DNA of 64,000 bases from Lecanicillium sp. G3 (GCA_037575805.1 JAZHPD010000036.1:124001-188000); one strand, 5' to 3'. Shown: positions 20,791 through 33,510, numbered from the stretch's first letter. Notes: a model not told the origin generated them from the sequence alone. A program made the numbers and translations.

Positions 20791-23630
20791 TTATACAGAC
20801 TCCTCAGTCACAATACCACTCTCACCCTCTGCCTCCGTATCTACCCCCTTCTGCACCGGCCAGTAATTCACGTCCCACCACCGCGGCGCCGCAGCTCTCT
20901 TCTTCGCAAACGACCAAACCGCCTCCCTCCGCAGCACCGTCCTCCCGTCCCCCGCTCCCCCGAGGTCGCAGTCCCGCGGCACAGGCAGCGGCCACAGCAT
21001 CGTCTCGTCCGCCGCTGCTTCGCGCACGATCGCCTCCCTCACAAGCTCCCTGCACCGCTGCTCCTCCGCGCGTCCTCCGTCCTCGTCTTCACGGAGCACA
21101 CCATCGAGAGCCCCGGGATCAGCAGCCAGCACAACATCCTTGTACGTCGCGATGGACCGCCCGTTCCTGCAGCGTGGCACGGGAACCGCGGCCGTGTTGG
21201 CGGACCACTGCGCCACGACGTCGTGGAGGCTGGTCTTGATCGCGTCGTGCCGCGACGACTGCTCTGCGTCGCCCCCTCTGCGAGCGGCGCGCATGTTCTC
21301 CGCCACCTGTGCCTCGACGTCGCGCATCGTCCGGCCCAGGCGGTATGCGAGCTGGCAGAGCAGCGCGGCGAGGCGGTCGGCATCGCGCGCGATGTCGCCG
21401 GCCTCGTCGAGGCATTGCTGGAGCGTGCGCAGATTGTCCATGCTGGGGAGGCTGAGCGGAGCGTCCGGTTTCGCGAAAACGCCCTGCGCCTCTTCCTCGT
21501 CGGCGGTGTGCTTTCGCTTGCGCGGGTTGTGCTCTGGCAAGCGGATCGCGTGTTCGGGGTGCGTGTCGCCGCCGAAGCGTTTGATGTACACGCTGCCTTG
21601 CTCCTTTACGACGCTGTTTTCATGTTAGTTCCGTATACCGGAGTTATGGGCCAAGTGAGCAGCACTTACACGACAATCTTGCGCCGCTCTAGATCAGCCA
21701 GATTCTCCTCAAGCTCCTCCATAGAAAACCGATGTCTCTCGACCGCACCGCCAACGTCCTGATTCACCTCCTCCAGAAACTCTGCCAACGCCACACAGTG
21801 ACCGTCGCCAAAGCTGCCCGGTACAGTCGACCCCAGCAGCGCCTTCACCCGCCTTCGCAGCACTCCCGTCTTCCAGCCCTCGCCCTGAACCCCGTGTGTG
21901 CTTTTCGCGTTCAGCGACGGCTGGCACAGGAAATCCAGCCACTTGATCTCCTCTTTCGATAACCGCACAAACCCGCCCTCTCCAACAGGCGAATCATGCT
22001 TCAGCCCGAGTTCAACATGCTGAATGATGCGGTGCATGAGCGGCCGCGGGGAGCGCCGCGCCTGCCGAAGCAGACACTCGTGCAGCACGCGGAGCCTGGT
22101 CCGATCGCTTGCCGCGCGGCCTGCCTCCCGGCCCAGGAGCGTGTTCCCGCAGACGGGGCCGTTCCAGTTGCGCGGGACCTCGACCGCGCAGGACGGGTCC
22201 TGCGTGCCGGCAAGCTCCATCTCCGGAGTCATCTGCGTCCTGGCCGCCTCGCTCGCGCAGCGCGTATTCTCCCTGAGACGGTTGTGCCAGCGTGTGTATG
22301 CAAACGGATCTCGCGCGTCCTTTGTCGACGGCGGCTCGTCGAGCATCATATTGTCAAACGTGAGCAGAGGTTCGTTGTCCTCCAGCTGCGACGACGCATC
22401 AGCTCCATCATTCGCTGCCGCGACGGGTGTCATCGGCGGCAGCGGGCCTCGCAGGTGGTGCTTCGGCGCCATGACATCCTCCCACTGCCCGTAATCGAGG
22501 CCCGGATGCTCCCTGTGAAAGTCCTCCCACAGATTTATCGCGCTGAACATGCCGAGCACGTGGTCCAGCTCGGCACCCCACGCCTCGTTGCCGCGGAGTT
22601 GCAGCAAGTGCGCAAAGTAATCCTGCAGTTCGGTCTGCGTCTTGTCCCAGTCCGTCCGGTCGTGCACTTCGGGACGGGTGAGGAAGGCACGGATGCGCGG
22701 GAGCATGGTGTGTGGCGACTCAATGATGTGGCCCTTGTACTCCATGAAGCTGGTGGCGACCTGCGATAGTTCCATTGTCGTCGGTTCGCTGCCCTCGGAG
22801 GTGGGAGAAGTGAAAGTGGTAGAGAGCTGCGTCGTATCGGACTGCGAGGAGAAGTCTTCTATGGCTGCGGCTGCTGTTACTTGTTTCTGGACGGTGTAGA
22901 ACTGCTCTTCGTCCGGGACTGATCGCGGGGGGAGCGTGAACGACAAGTATATACCCCAGTGTGGGATGTCAGTCGGCGAGGTATTTCCCTTGACGCTGCA
23001 CTCGAAAGCCTCCAAATCACGCCGTGCGAGGAACTTGCCCCTCGCACTCGGCGGCATACGCAGATCGTCCGCTGCCGTCTGGAAGTCGTCAAACGCCTGC
23101 AGAGCATGCGCCTCCATCATAGTCAGCGGTAGTACCTCCCCATCCTCACCGCGTCTCTCCTCCGGAACCCAGCGGCATCCATCCGACGTAATTTGGCTGT
23201 GCTTGGGTCGCTTGTTCGACAGGAACTTCTGCGCGTCGTCTGCCGACGTCCCATCGACGGCCTCGAGCGCGCGCCGCACCTCTTCATCCGTTATGAGGCG
23301 CGGGTAGCGACCTCCAAAGACAAAGGTCACCCATTCTGCGCAGGACGGGTGTTCGGAGAGAAACTCGTCAAGCGTGCGGTGGCGGAGGTGCAGGTCGAGT
23401 AGGGTGAAGAGCTGGCTAGAGCTGGAGAAGACGGATCGGTTGCGGCGAATTTCGACGGGGAGATGTTGCTGGTTGGCGGAGAGGTAGGTGCCAATGTCAG
23501 CTATACAGTTAGCTACCTGTAGCTGTAGAATTGCGGTAATTGCAGGCTTACAGAGATAGGAGCTGGCTCGTTGGAGGAGCTGTTCGCTGTTTTCCACGGG
23601 CCTGGAAAGGAATCTGTGTAGTTGAGGCAT
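20791..23630 (-). CDS. Uncharacterised 910-residue fungal protein
   Basis: Three exons on the minus strand, 23630..23552, 23500..21670 and 21613..20791, encode 910 residues. Both introns look real: 51 nt with GTAAG and GCTAACT, and 56 nt with GTAAGTG and AACTAAC. The 51-nt one is stop-free and in phase, so ORF callers may keep it as coding. I recognise no domain. Visible features are an N-terminal helical region (about 1-130), a polar centre with Asp/Glu-rich linkers, an acidic and Ser/Thr-rich segment about 270-300, a basic patch PRKRKH about residue 660, and long amphipathic helices after it (LRTLQQCLDEAGDIARDADR, LGRTMRDVEAQVAENMRAA) that may form coiled coils. No signal peptide or membrane segment. 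Continuous coding over 2.7 kb with correct splicing makes a real gene very likely; function unknown. Confidence 0.85.
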
Positions 23631-24654
23631 GATGCATGCAGTTAGAGTATCACTCGTTGCATGCAGTTACGATTACGAAATGATCAGAGAACGTTCATCT
23701 CTATTAAACTAATACATTCATTGCAGTCATCACCTGTCAATTGACAATGGGAACAAAGAAACAAAGAACATCACCACGCACTTGCCACAACCACGCAAAC
23801 AAAACATGGCGCTTCCATCACCACAAAGAAGACCACAAAGAATCTATTTTTACCAAAGAAGCAATCTCCAAAAAAAAAGAGAAGGCAAAATCTCACCAAC
23901 GGGACGTCGAAGGCCACTTTGCCACCGCGGGATAACTCGACACTTGCCGCTAAACACTGCGCGAAATCTTGTTGGCGTTGCCACAGGGCCATGCCGAGGT
24001 GAGGTTGCGCATCGCCATGTGAATGACATCCAACCCGGCGGACGGAATCTGCTGAGCCGTGGAACGCGCGTGGTGTAAATGGGCTGATTGCGGCCTGCTA
24101 TTGGCTGAAAAATAGATATATCTATATGTGTGTGTGTGTGTTGGTAGTTTAATATGCAGGTGCTGAGTGGCGAGCTCGTATGGGGCTTCGCTAAAGCCTC
24201 CACCACAAGTAAACGGGCGATGTCCTCGGGCACCGAACGAAGACGTCATTTATTCGAGTTAATTATTCAAAAAAAAAAAAAAATCAAGAAGCATCCAAAG
24301 AATTTCAACAAAAATCGGAGAAAAAAAGCGCTCACTGGCTGCATGACCACAGATCCAGCAACTTTGTTTTCCGGGGGATACAACCGTCCCGCGTAGGAGC
24401 TGTCTCGGGCAAGTCCAAGGCCCCGGGGGGGCCGGAACACCGGGCTCACTCTGACAGGCCGTCCGGTACTTTCCCCAGATTTAAACTCGGCGTCATTCCA
24501 GCCTTCAGCCACTCTTCAACCCTTCTTTGATTTCTTGATCATTCATCTCATCTGCGAATTACCCATCGCCCATCTTTTTGTAATCTTTTTGTAAATCTTT
24601 TTTTTTTTTTTCATTTCGCCAATTCATCATTACGGTCTGCGACCGGCGCCCACA
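23631..24654. promoter_or_regulatory. Divergent intergenic region with (GT)n and poly-T tracts
   Basis: 1.02 kb between the 910-aa gene and the hydroxylase gene. It contains a GT dinucleotide run (24127-24141), A-rich blocks about 24267-24325 and a T14 run at 24598-24611, about 45 bp upstream of the hydroxylase start. Promoter function is inferred from position. Confidence 0.45.
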
Positions 24655-25779
24655 ATGTCGAGCACCGCCATCCACACCGGCACCGTCCGGGAAACCCGGT
24701 CCTCGCGGGACAAACCTCCCGCCTCCTCTTCCTCCGACACCACCGCCGCCGCCACCACCGCGCCCATCCTCACACCGGCATCCCGCCGCTTCGTGCCCCG
24801 CGACCTCGACGGCAAGGCCATCCCGCACGGCAAGCGCTTCGCCTACTCCACGCCCGCCGTGACGCTCGGCACATGGGGCTCCAACGGCGTCAACTTGCTC
24901 GTCATGGCGCTCTTCACCCTCTGGCAGCAGTCGGCCCCCGCGCACCGCCTCTACGCCCACCTGGACCGCACCTACGGCGCGTACAACGTGAACCTCTGGG
25001 GCACCTTCATCGTCACGAGCGTCTTCTTCTGGGTGTGGGGCGGAGTCTTCGCGCTCGCGGACCTCACGTCCCGGCCGAAGTGGCTGTTCAAGTACAAGAC
25101 GCAGCCGTTTGTGCGCGTGCCCGGCAAGGAGTACGCGTGGATCTGCCTCATCTCGCTGCGGAACCAGCTCTTCGTCGCGCTGCCCATCATCGTGGCCCAG
25201 GCCAAGTTCGCGCCTCTCCGGCCCGTCCACCCGTCCGCGCTGCCGGGCCCCTTGCAGACGTTCGTCACCATCATCTTCGACACGCTCTGCACCGAGGTCG
25301 GCTTCTACTACATCCACCGCTTCTTCCACTCCAAGCCGCTCTACACGCTCTTCCACAAGCAGCACCACGAGTTCACCGCGCCGGTCGGCCTCGCGGCCAC
25401 CTACTGCACCATCACGGAGCACGTCTTCTCCAACCTGCTGCCCAACGCGCTCGGCACGCTGCTCGTCCCGCACCACTGGTCCCAGCAGTGCTTCACCTTT
25501 CTCTTCCTCGAGTTCGGCACCATCTGCGCCCACTCGGGGTACAACATTCCGGGTCTGCCGTCGAACCTGCAGCACGACTTTCACCACTTTGCGTTTGACG
25601 AGAACTTTGGCCCCACGGGCCTGCTCGACGGCTTCCACAAGACCAACAAGAAATACCAGGCGACGATGGGCGAGGCCATGGCCCGAACGGGGGGCGACGA
25701 CGAGCGCGCCAGGAAGATGGTGCTGGAGAGGCTGGCGCAGATTGAGGTTGAGGCCGACGAGGCCAAGAAGAGGGGATGA
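24655..25779 (+). CDS. Fatty acid hydroxylase / sterol desaturase superfamily membrane enzyme
   Basis: An intronless ORF of 374 residues. It has the di-iron histidine clusters of the superfamily in order: HRFFH (221-225), HKQHH (234-238) and HDFHH (307-311), with H293 in an AHSGYNIP loop. Hydrophobic segments at about 72-92, 112-135, 160-182 and 255-290 fit an ER membrane protein with the cluster facing the cytosol. The N-terminal ~45 residues are Ser/Thr/Ala-rich and probably disordered. The superfamily includes C-4 sterol methyl oxidase (Erg25), C-5 sterol desaturase (Erg3) and the less characterised FAXDC2-type hydroxylases. The C-terminal part resembles the last group most, but the substrate cannot be fixed from motifs alone. 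Confidence 0.88.
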   Translation: MSSTAIHTGTVRETRSSRDKPPASSSSDTTAAATTAPILTPASRRFVPRDLDGKAIPHGKRFAYSTPAVTLGTWGSNGVNLLVMALFTLWQQSAPAHRLYAHLDRTYGAYNVNLWGTFIVTSVFFWVWGGVFALADLTSRPKWLFKYKTQPFVRVPGKEYAWICLISLRNQLFVALPIIVAQAKFAPLRPVHPSALPGPLQTFVTIIFDTLCTEVGFYYIHRFFHSKPLYTLFHKQHHEFTAPVGLAATYCTITEHVFSNLLPNALGTLLVPHHWSQQCFTFLFLEFGTICAHSGYNIPGLPSNLQHDFHHFAFDENFGPTGLLDGFHKTNKKYQATMGEAMARTGGDDERARKMVLERLAQIEVEADEAKKRG

Positions 25780-26266
25780 GGACAATGCGGCTTTTGCCTG
25801 CTGCGGTTTATTGGGTTAAATGAGTATGAATCACAGAATGGAGTCAAAAGAAAAATTTGTTTTTATTTCGTTTTCTTGTTATATATCATAGCTTAGTTGT
25901 TTTATCATATAGGGTGAAGAAGACTGCCGCGGTGTAGCTTCTTGGCGTGGAAGTTCACAGAACACAAATCACAGTTCAATTTGTTATTCGAAGCCACGTG
26001 GCCACATATACAATCTACGTGCAAGTCGAAATTACATGTTATATCAGAGACTTTGGGAGTCTTAATCGCTGAATCGTGTTGGCGTGGTCGCGCCGCGATA
26101 TAGGTCGTGAGGACCAATAAGCCGGCGCGGCCCAGCCCTTTAAACGCTCGAGATCTACGCTGTCAGACAGCCATGTGTGACTGTTTGGCTGGTGAATGAA
26201 TCAGGACAGTCGGTGCGCTTTCCCCAGACTAATTAAACACCGACACTTGCACCTGGGGTATATCAC

Positions 26267-26634
26267 TTCAAGGCTGTGCTATAGTATGCCTTGTATGCCT
26301 AGCTGTAGTTGCTTCTGTGCCTGAGGTTTTGTCAGAGTAATTACATGAGATGAATTGCACGTCTTACATATGATTTTTTTGGGGAGGGTTGTAATTGAGT
26401 CAATGCCGTTCTCCAGATGTCATTACCGCGAATCCTTGGGTATAGTGTCCTTCAAGGCTGTGCTATAATATGCCTTGCATGCCTAGCTGTAGTTGCTTCT
26501 GTGCCTGAGGTTTTGTCACAGTACTTACATGAGATATATTGCACGGCTTACATATGATTTTTTTTCCGATTGTAATTGAGTCAATGCAATTCTCCAGATG
26601 TCATTACCGTCGCGAATCCTTGGGTATAGTGTTC
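26267..26634. repeat. Two tandem copies of a ~184-bp repeat, with degenerate flanking relatives
   Basis: Copy 1 starts at 26267 (TTCAAGGCTGTGCTATAGTA) and copy 2 at 26451; both run through TGCTTCTGTGCCTGAGG and end near CCTTGGGTATAGTGT. They differ by scattered substitutions and small indels. Further diverged pieces of the same sequence occur upstream (26200-26260, CCCCAGACTAATTAAAC) and downstream (26640-26900, GACGT followed by CAGACTATTTAC, and CCTGGGGTTATAGC). No ORF, terminal inverted repeat or target-site duplication was identified. Confidence 0.8.
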
Positions 26635-29171
26635 AGAGACGGGCATGCCCGACACCTTGCCGTGACTGAACCATTTCGACGTCTTCCGCAGACTATTTAC
26701 ACGAGAGTATATTACGATATTCGCGCACCTCGTACCTTTTCAAGGTTTACTTACGAATGAGTCACTGCCCGTTCCGTTGACCCAGACTAAATTACCGTCG
26801 CGTGTTCCTGGGGTTATAGCACGCACCAACCCGCGATAACAGCAGCCCCCCGTGTAAAGCGGCTGAACCATCTCGACGTTTCTTCTCGGGCCTAATTAAT
26901 TTAATTGCGCATTATAGCGTACTCATGACGTTTCTAAAATTCCATTCGCGCAGGATCATTTAAGCATCTACATGCAGCTGAATCAGTGTGTCATCGCCAG
27001 GTACCGTTGTCCCCGAGGTCACACGCCTCTCCGTACGCGGGGTATGTGCATCCCAGAGAATGAAAGTAAAAAAAGCCGCCCTGGAGATTGCGATATTCGC
27101 CAACAATGCCATCACGACCCCGAATACACAGGCACGCAGACACGCGAAGAAGCAGCGAGACACCAAAAAATACCACCCCAACCCACACGCGTCCAGGCCT
27201 TTTATCGAGAAGCCCTTCAGCGCACAAGCCCACGTCTCTTCAACCATCTTGACAATGCCGGGACGTGACGTCGGCGAAGACTCTCACCATGTTCCTCACT
27301 TTCGAGACTTCCACCGAGTTGTAGTTTTTTATTTTTATTTTTTTTTTATTTTTTTCGCTACAGAACCCAGAAAGAGAAGCTCCTTCAAAGTCTCGTTTGG
27401 AAAATTTTCCGGCGGGCGGGATTGTGTATAACTGAGACCACCCATGCCTATAACAGCTGTTTCTAAACCCTTCGTGTACCGCCGAACAAAGGAGCGAACT
27501 TTGGCCTGGGGCTGGACTTTTAGTTTTCTCGGCGTTTCCCATTGAAAAGAGAAAGTCGCAAGAGAGAAAGCCCGCGAGGTTGGTGGTGGAAGAAACGTTG
27601 ATGCCGAGACATTATACACGAACCTTGCATCTTGTTCCTGTCCCTCTGAAAAAATCGCATAAAGATTTAATTTATTTTTATCTATTTTTGTAATTCTCAA
27701 TCTCCACAAAGAAGAAAAAAGAAAAGGATTGAAGAATCTAAATGCCATGCTTCACTGAAGAAAGGCTGTATCCTCTTTGTCACTGCACATCCTCCCAACT
27801 CCTCTGTCCATTCCAGCATCCTCCCTGCTACTGAATAGAAAAAAACCGGACCGACACGCGAGAGAGTAAAAAAGGGCCTTGAGCAAGCCCAGCATAAAAC
27901 GAGAAAATTCAGAACCTCTATTCCAATTCCGCTGCAGAGGAACATGTTGCAGATGAAAAAAAAGTAAACTGCCCCCCTTCATTCTTTTCGCCTGAACCAT
28001 GGGGTTTACCGAGCTTTTTCTTCTTCGTGCCATCCTTTTCCCCCCCCCCCCAAAGGGAACGCAGAGTATTCAGCTGAGTACGCCGTAACAAGGGAAACAA
28101 AAAAAGTAACAGAGGTTAATAATAAAAAAATGCGCGGACGCCGCGAGTATTGGAATGCTATATTGCGGCCTTGGGCGCTGCCAAGTGCGAGCTTCGAACA
28201 ATGGCGCGGCGCACGCGATTGTCCATGAATATTCTATCATACTCTTTTGACTATCGATTCACCTTCATTCAATTTCTCTCAATTCGCAGGTCGAAATATT
28301 CCCACCTGGTGACATGGAAAAAGGGTAGTAGGTATATGTGGCGTTTCAAGGGACTCGTATAGTTACCCTACACAATACCAACAAGGCAACACTTCCCTTT
28401 TCCATCCTCGTTCAATGAAAAAGATTAAAAAGAAATACCCCCTAAATGCGATAAAATTGAAAAATAGGAGATGCAACCAGGGTAAAACTCCTTTACGTCG
28501 TGTGCGCATTCTCCCAGCGGGCCAACCACCCGCCCTTGAGCGGCGGCCGTTGCGCATGCACATGCACACATCCCTTGAGCCAGCCCCTTTTACATGCCAA
28601 CCACGAGCATCGCCCGATCACATAAACTACATACTACATACATACTACATACATACAGGCAATTACTTCCCCGTGCCACACACAATCAAGATAGCAAAAC
28701 CCCCCCTTATCTCTGCATCTCATCCCGCGAACAAGGAGCTGAAAAAAGGAGACTGGCAAAACACGTGCCTGCTACCTGCACCCTCCCCTCCCCCTTCTCA
28801 GCCTAATTTCACACACCAACGCAGCTGCAGCCACGCGAATTGAGACATATCGGTCAATGATCATCCACACATACATAACTACACAACAGGATTTGGGGGT
28901 TTGCAAATCAAACTCTATTCAACATTTTACACAATACCCAACCACCACCAGCAAATGTCTTCCCTGCCTATTCCCTACCATTCTTCTTCCGCTATCCCAG
29001 CGCCACACCACAACTTCCCTGTAATCAGCTGCAACCTCGTATCACAAGGCGGGCACACAGACATACACATATATCCATACAGAAGTTAGCTTAAGCGAGG
29101 CAGGCAAGGCAATTGTTTCTTGACCCGTGTGGCTGGCGACAATCGCCATCTCCTCCTCCCGCCGCAGACAT

Positions 29172-29193
29172 CACACACACACACACACACACA
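29172..29193. repeat. (CA)11 microsatellite
   Basis: Uninterrupted CA dinucleotide run in gene-free DNA. Confidence 0.9.
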
Positions 29194-30431
29194 AGCACAA
29201 AGAACTGGCACGTAAAACAACCGTAGCTAGTTTTTTCCCACAAAGATGCCCTTTGTTCACCGGCGCAGTAGTATTGTACACTGCCACACAGCTCCCGTGG
29301 CAGCTGTGACGTCGGCCAGCACCACCAATACTAGCCACCTTTCGTCCTGCCTGCCATGTCGTGTACCAGTGACAGTCAGTGCTTTGTAAAAAAATTCGTA
29401 GTCATGGTAATACGGCGGCTATGCCATACTCAGGTAGGCCTGCTCTGAACCCGGAGCAGCTAACAGCTTACCTTGCGTCCCAACAACTGGCTGCCGAAAT
29501 TACCTCCTCCACTAGCCTGCGCCGGCGAGATTGCTAGTCACCAGCGTCAGTCACACTACGCACATGTCAACTTACCATAGTCGATTTAGAGAACATCGCG
29601 ACTCGTTCAATGGAAAATGTTTACAATTTAAATCCACATCACATTCTGCTCAGTTGCCTTTGACGGATTGTATTTTACTGCTTTGTGTGCTTGTTTTTAC
29701 AACTACCCATACATTGGACCGGGCCCGCTGTCATCAATACCAGCTTCCTAGTATCGCCCCCTTGTTCCCAAGCGTAGACGCATACCATAGTAACCATACC
29801 ACGCTGCATTGACCGCGCCCCGATCAGAACGAGCCACACAGACGTCTCCAAGCTCATCGGCAACGGCGTTGCTGGCTTCGGTAGACCCAGGGCGTTCGTG
29901 TCCTTCTCGCCTGCTGCGACCTAAATCTTGGGTATCCTTTTTTTCCCTTCCCCTTGGCCACTGTTCCATTCTTGTTGTTCAATAGCGAGGCTGGCCTAGC
30001 CCCCTTGTCTAATCCTCCAAAAAGAAAAAACTTCCAAGGGCCATTATGCTCCAAGCCTGTGGAGGCTCATAATCCCGGGAGAAAATAGTGCAAAGTGCAA
30101 AATGATGTAACATGCGAAAAACCAACTCGGTAGACGCGCGGGTCAGTATCGCCGAGATTTTTTTTTTGTGTCGGACGCTTTTTTTCCTTTTGTTGTCGAT
30201 ATTCGACTTGAAAGAGTAAACGGCGAAAAAAAAAAGTAATAATGAAGTGTGGAAATAAAAAACCAAATCGCTAAATGCCATGACGTAGATGAGAGAGGTA
30301 GATCATTCTGAATGCAGAGATGCAATTCGAAAAAAAAAAAGAGGGTAAAGTGTAGTGTGCAAGGCCCCGAATATTATGTGCGGTGGGTGTGAGAGGCTTT
30401 GATGCTTTGATGCTGTACGACCAGAATGTTT

Positions 30432-31704
30432 TCAATGCTGCATGCAATGCTGACCGACGTAACCATGCTGTGCCTGAGCCGCGAATATCGTTGCTTGGTT
30501 GTGATGAGGTGTGGGGGTGACCGGGCACCGGGGGGGTAGTTGGCTGTAGACGACCTCTTTTTGTGCCTGGCCGTTGAAGTGAGCACCGTCGGGGGTGATT
30601 GGGGGAGTGAGGTAGCCCTCGAAGCCCATGGCGGCACCGTGACCGTGGCCCTTTTGCGGCGTGCTATAAATGTCGGAAGCCTTGGCGGGAACCTCGTCGG
30701 TGGGAGGCGAGGGGGGCTGCTGGGTGGCGCGGCGCTGCTGCTCGGCCTGGTCGGCCATGAACTCGGCGAGCTTCTGGGAGACGCGGGACATGTTGGGAAC
30801 GGCGTACTTGCGGGCGAGCGTGGGCGAGGGCTGGGCGAGATGGTGAGAGAGCGACAGCAGGGTGACGTTCTCCGTGTGAGCCCACTCGCCGTCGTTGACT
30901 TCCGGTCGGCCGAGGATGGCGCGGGCGAGGGCGAGCGAGGCGCGGGCCATCATCGATGGCTTGGTCGAGACAAAGTCGCGGTGGTAGAGGGCAATCTCGC
31001 AGAGGTAGGCGGCCATGTGCTCGACCTCGGCGTCGTCGCGCTCCTCGGCAGCCATGAGCTGGGTGAAGAAGTCGACGGTGGGGTGTCCGATGGCCCATTC
31101 GAGGGTGTTGAGGACGTGCATCTCCATCTGGGTGAACATGCCCGAGTCGTAGAGGCCGCAGCACATGTTGTTGAGCTCGGTGATCTGGGGGACGCGGTCC
31201 TTCTTGTCGCCATACTTGGCGGCGATGAGGAGAGCGGCACAGCCGACGAGCTGGTAGTGGTGCTTGTAGACGACACGCTTGGAGCAGTAGCGGTCGAGAA
31301 GGTTGATGGTAAGGAAGAGAGTCTCGGGCAGCAGGGCAAAGGCGGCGTGGGCCTCGACGATGAAGTCGATGAGGTAAGGTCTCATGAACCACTGGACCTC
31401 GCGCTGCATGTCGATGAGGTTAGCATCGGGGAGAGTCTCGTCCTGTGGTCATGTTAGCAAAGACGGGCACGAGGGTGAGAAAGTCGGAGTGCGGTATCGT
31501 GTGCCGGCATACCTCCATGTTGGCCATGTGCTCCAGGATGTCCTCGAGGTACTCCTCGCCAGCCAGGCGGGAGAGCTCACTGGCGATGATGTCCTGCCGT
31601 TGGCGGGCAACCATCTTGGCGGCGCAGCGGGCGTTGATGCGGGTGAAGTTGGGCTCGTCCGACTCGATGAAGAAGGTGTCATCGTGGTGGTGTGAGTAAG
31701 CCAT
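30432..31704 (-). CDS. G1/S-specific cyclin, Cln1/Puc1 type
   Basis: Two exons on the minus strand, 31704..31513 and 31442..30432, encode 400 residues; the 70-nt intron has a GTATGC donor and a GCTAACATG branch point. The cyclin box begins about residue 75 with MQREVQWFMRPYLIDFIVE, continues through FLTINLLDRYCSKR and LVGCAALLIAAKYGDKK, and a second cyclin fold follows to about residue 245. This sequence pattern is the fungal G1 cyclin group (Puc1/PucA/Cln). The partner would be Cdk1/Cdc28 at the G1/S transition and in polarised growth. The C-terminal ~130 residues are Pro/Gln/Ser/Thr-rich with TP sites (GYLTPPITPDG), resembling the PEST-like tails that make such cyclins unstable. The next gene upstream is 26 kb away. 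Confidence 0.93.
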
Positions 31705-33510
31705 GTTTGCGGTCGAGGTCGAGGAAGTGACGAGCTATCCCGAAGTATCAAAAAGACAGACGGGAAAGCAAGACGGGAAAGGAAGAAATATAAAAAAGAC
31801 TCAAGTGCGGATGGACTTTTGCGTCTTTGTGCGTGCCGTTGGACAAGGAATGGCTGGCAGGTTCTCCAGGAAGCTTGGGTCGGCGAATATTGAATAGAGA
31901 GTGAAAGTCGAGCTTGCCGGGATAAAGAGAGAACCGGGGTTGTCGAAAGAATTAAGGAATTAGAATATTAGAAAAGAGCGTGGCGAACTAATGGCAAGGA
32001 AGGACAGATGGACGAAGACGTTGCCTGGACCATGTAGAAAAGTGTCGCAGAGGAAGGAGTCGGACAAGGGCCGGTTTAAAGGTCTCTGGAAGGTCTAAAG
32101 AATTGAGGAGCATCAGCCAAAGAGTTCATGTCAAGGCCGCTGCAGAAAACCATCTAAGTGGCGCAAAGACATTGGCAGCACGAGACTGCGGGGGCCAAAT
32201 AGGTTGAGTTTCCCTCGACGTGCCGCCTCCGCCCTTAGTAGGGGCGGGCTGGCATGGGAATCTTTCGATCGATTGGCACGAGGTGGAAGTGGGTTTCGAG
32301 GATGGGAGAGTGGGAGAGGGTGCAAGGGCGGCTTACCAAATCCTTTGCGGTAGAGAAGGGACGCGACAATCAAGATGAGACAATTGAGGCGTGAGTGGGA
32401 CCAACGAGTTAACGTCTCCCAGAGCGTTGGGCGCAGGATTGAAGTTGACCGCGACGGTGGAGAAGGCAAAGAATGCTGAGAAGGGTGCTCGGCATGCAGC
32501 TATATTACAATTGGGGACGAGGTTAGTCAAGGGACCAGAGTATTTAACATGGCAGACAAGGGAAGGAAAGGGGAAGAGGCCGATTGGTGGGATTGGGTGT
32601 GAAGAGGAGGCGGTTATCAGCAGGTCAGGTTTGCAGGACTTACTATTGCTTCCACAAGCGTGGAAGATGAGATGGGACAAAAAGAGAAGGAAACTGATGA
32701 AAAAAAGAAGGGATACTAATGCAGAGTCATGCAAAAGTGATGAAATTGGCAGTTTTGCTAATCAAAGCAAACAGACCAACAAGGGAAAAAAAACACAAGA
32801 TGTTGATTGTCGAGTCGAACGAGAGAGAAGCGAACTCGGCTCGTTTGTCGACTGGAGAGCGGGAGGCGGTTCGGAGACGGCGACGAGGTCTTTCGGTATT
32901 CAGGCTCAGGTGCAACGCAACGGCGGTTCCTGGCGAAAGCGAGCCGAATCGATTGACTGGGCGGCTAGTGGTAGCTAGTCTCGGGAAGCCAAGGGGAGAA
33001 ATCGAATCGCTCGCTTGTCGGTGGGATTGAGAGGGGATAACCGAAGGGAGGGATTGTTGGATTGGCTGAAGTGTGGATCGAATTCCTTGTTCGGGGAGAC
33101 TGGAATTCTATGAAGCTCCAACTCGAAGTCGCAGACAAGGCTAGCTCGGCGGGAACGGGTCGGTTAGGAGCAGTTGTGAAAGAGTGAAATACCAATCAAG
33201 GTCTTTATGAATCACTTTTTCGAGGGTGCTGTGGAGGATGTCGAGAGTTTAAAAGAGGCGGGAATCTCGGTGGTGTTTGTTCGACGGTGAGCCCCAGCCA
33301 GATTGCAGATTGCCCAGGTTATTCTTTATACGGACGGTCCGGATGGAAGAATGGTCTCTTGTCAAGCTTCTTGTCAAGGGGGGAGGATGTCGTCGACAAG
33401 GAGGGGAGGGGCGGGTTTTAAGGACTCCTCAATCCAAAGGGCCAGACGTCTTGGAGGGTTGAGTGGCTGTCGACCTGCTGTGACGGGGTCAGGACGAGAA
33501 GAAGTCGGTC

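Larger units (their letters stand above)
25780..30431. other. 4.7-kb region with no supported gene
   Basis: Between the hydroxylase gene and the 3' end of the G1 cyclin gene. The first part holds a degenerate tandem repeat (26200-26900). The middle (27300-28450) has many A- and T-runs and no ORF above 150 codons. A (CA)11 run lies at 29172-29193. No domain, tRNA or splice-consistent exon series was recognised. Confidence 0.5.
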
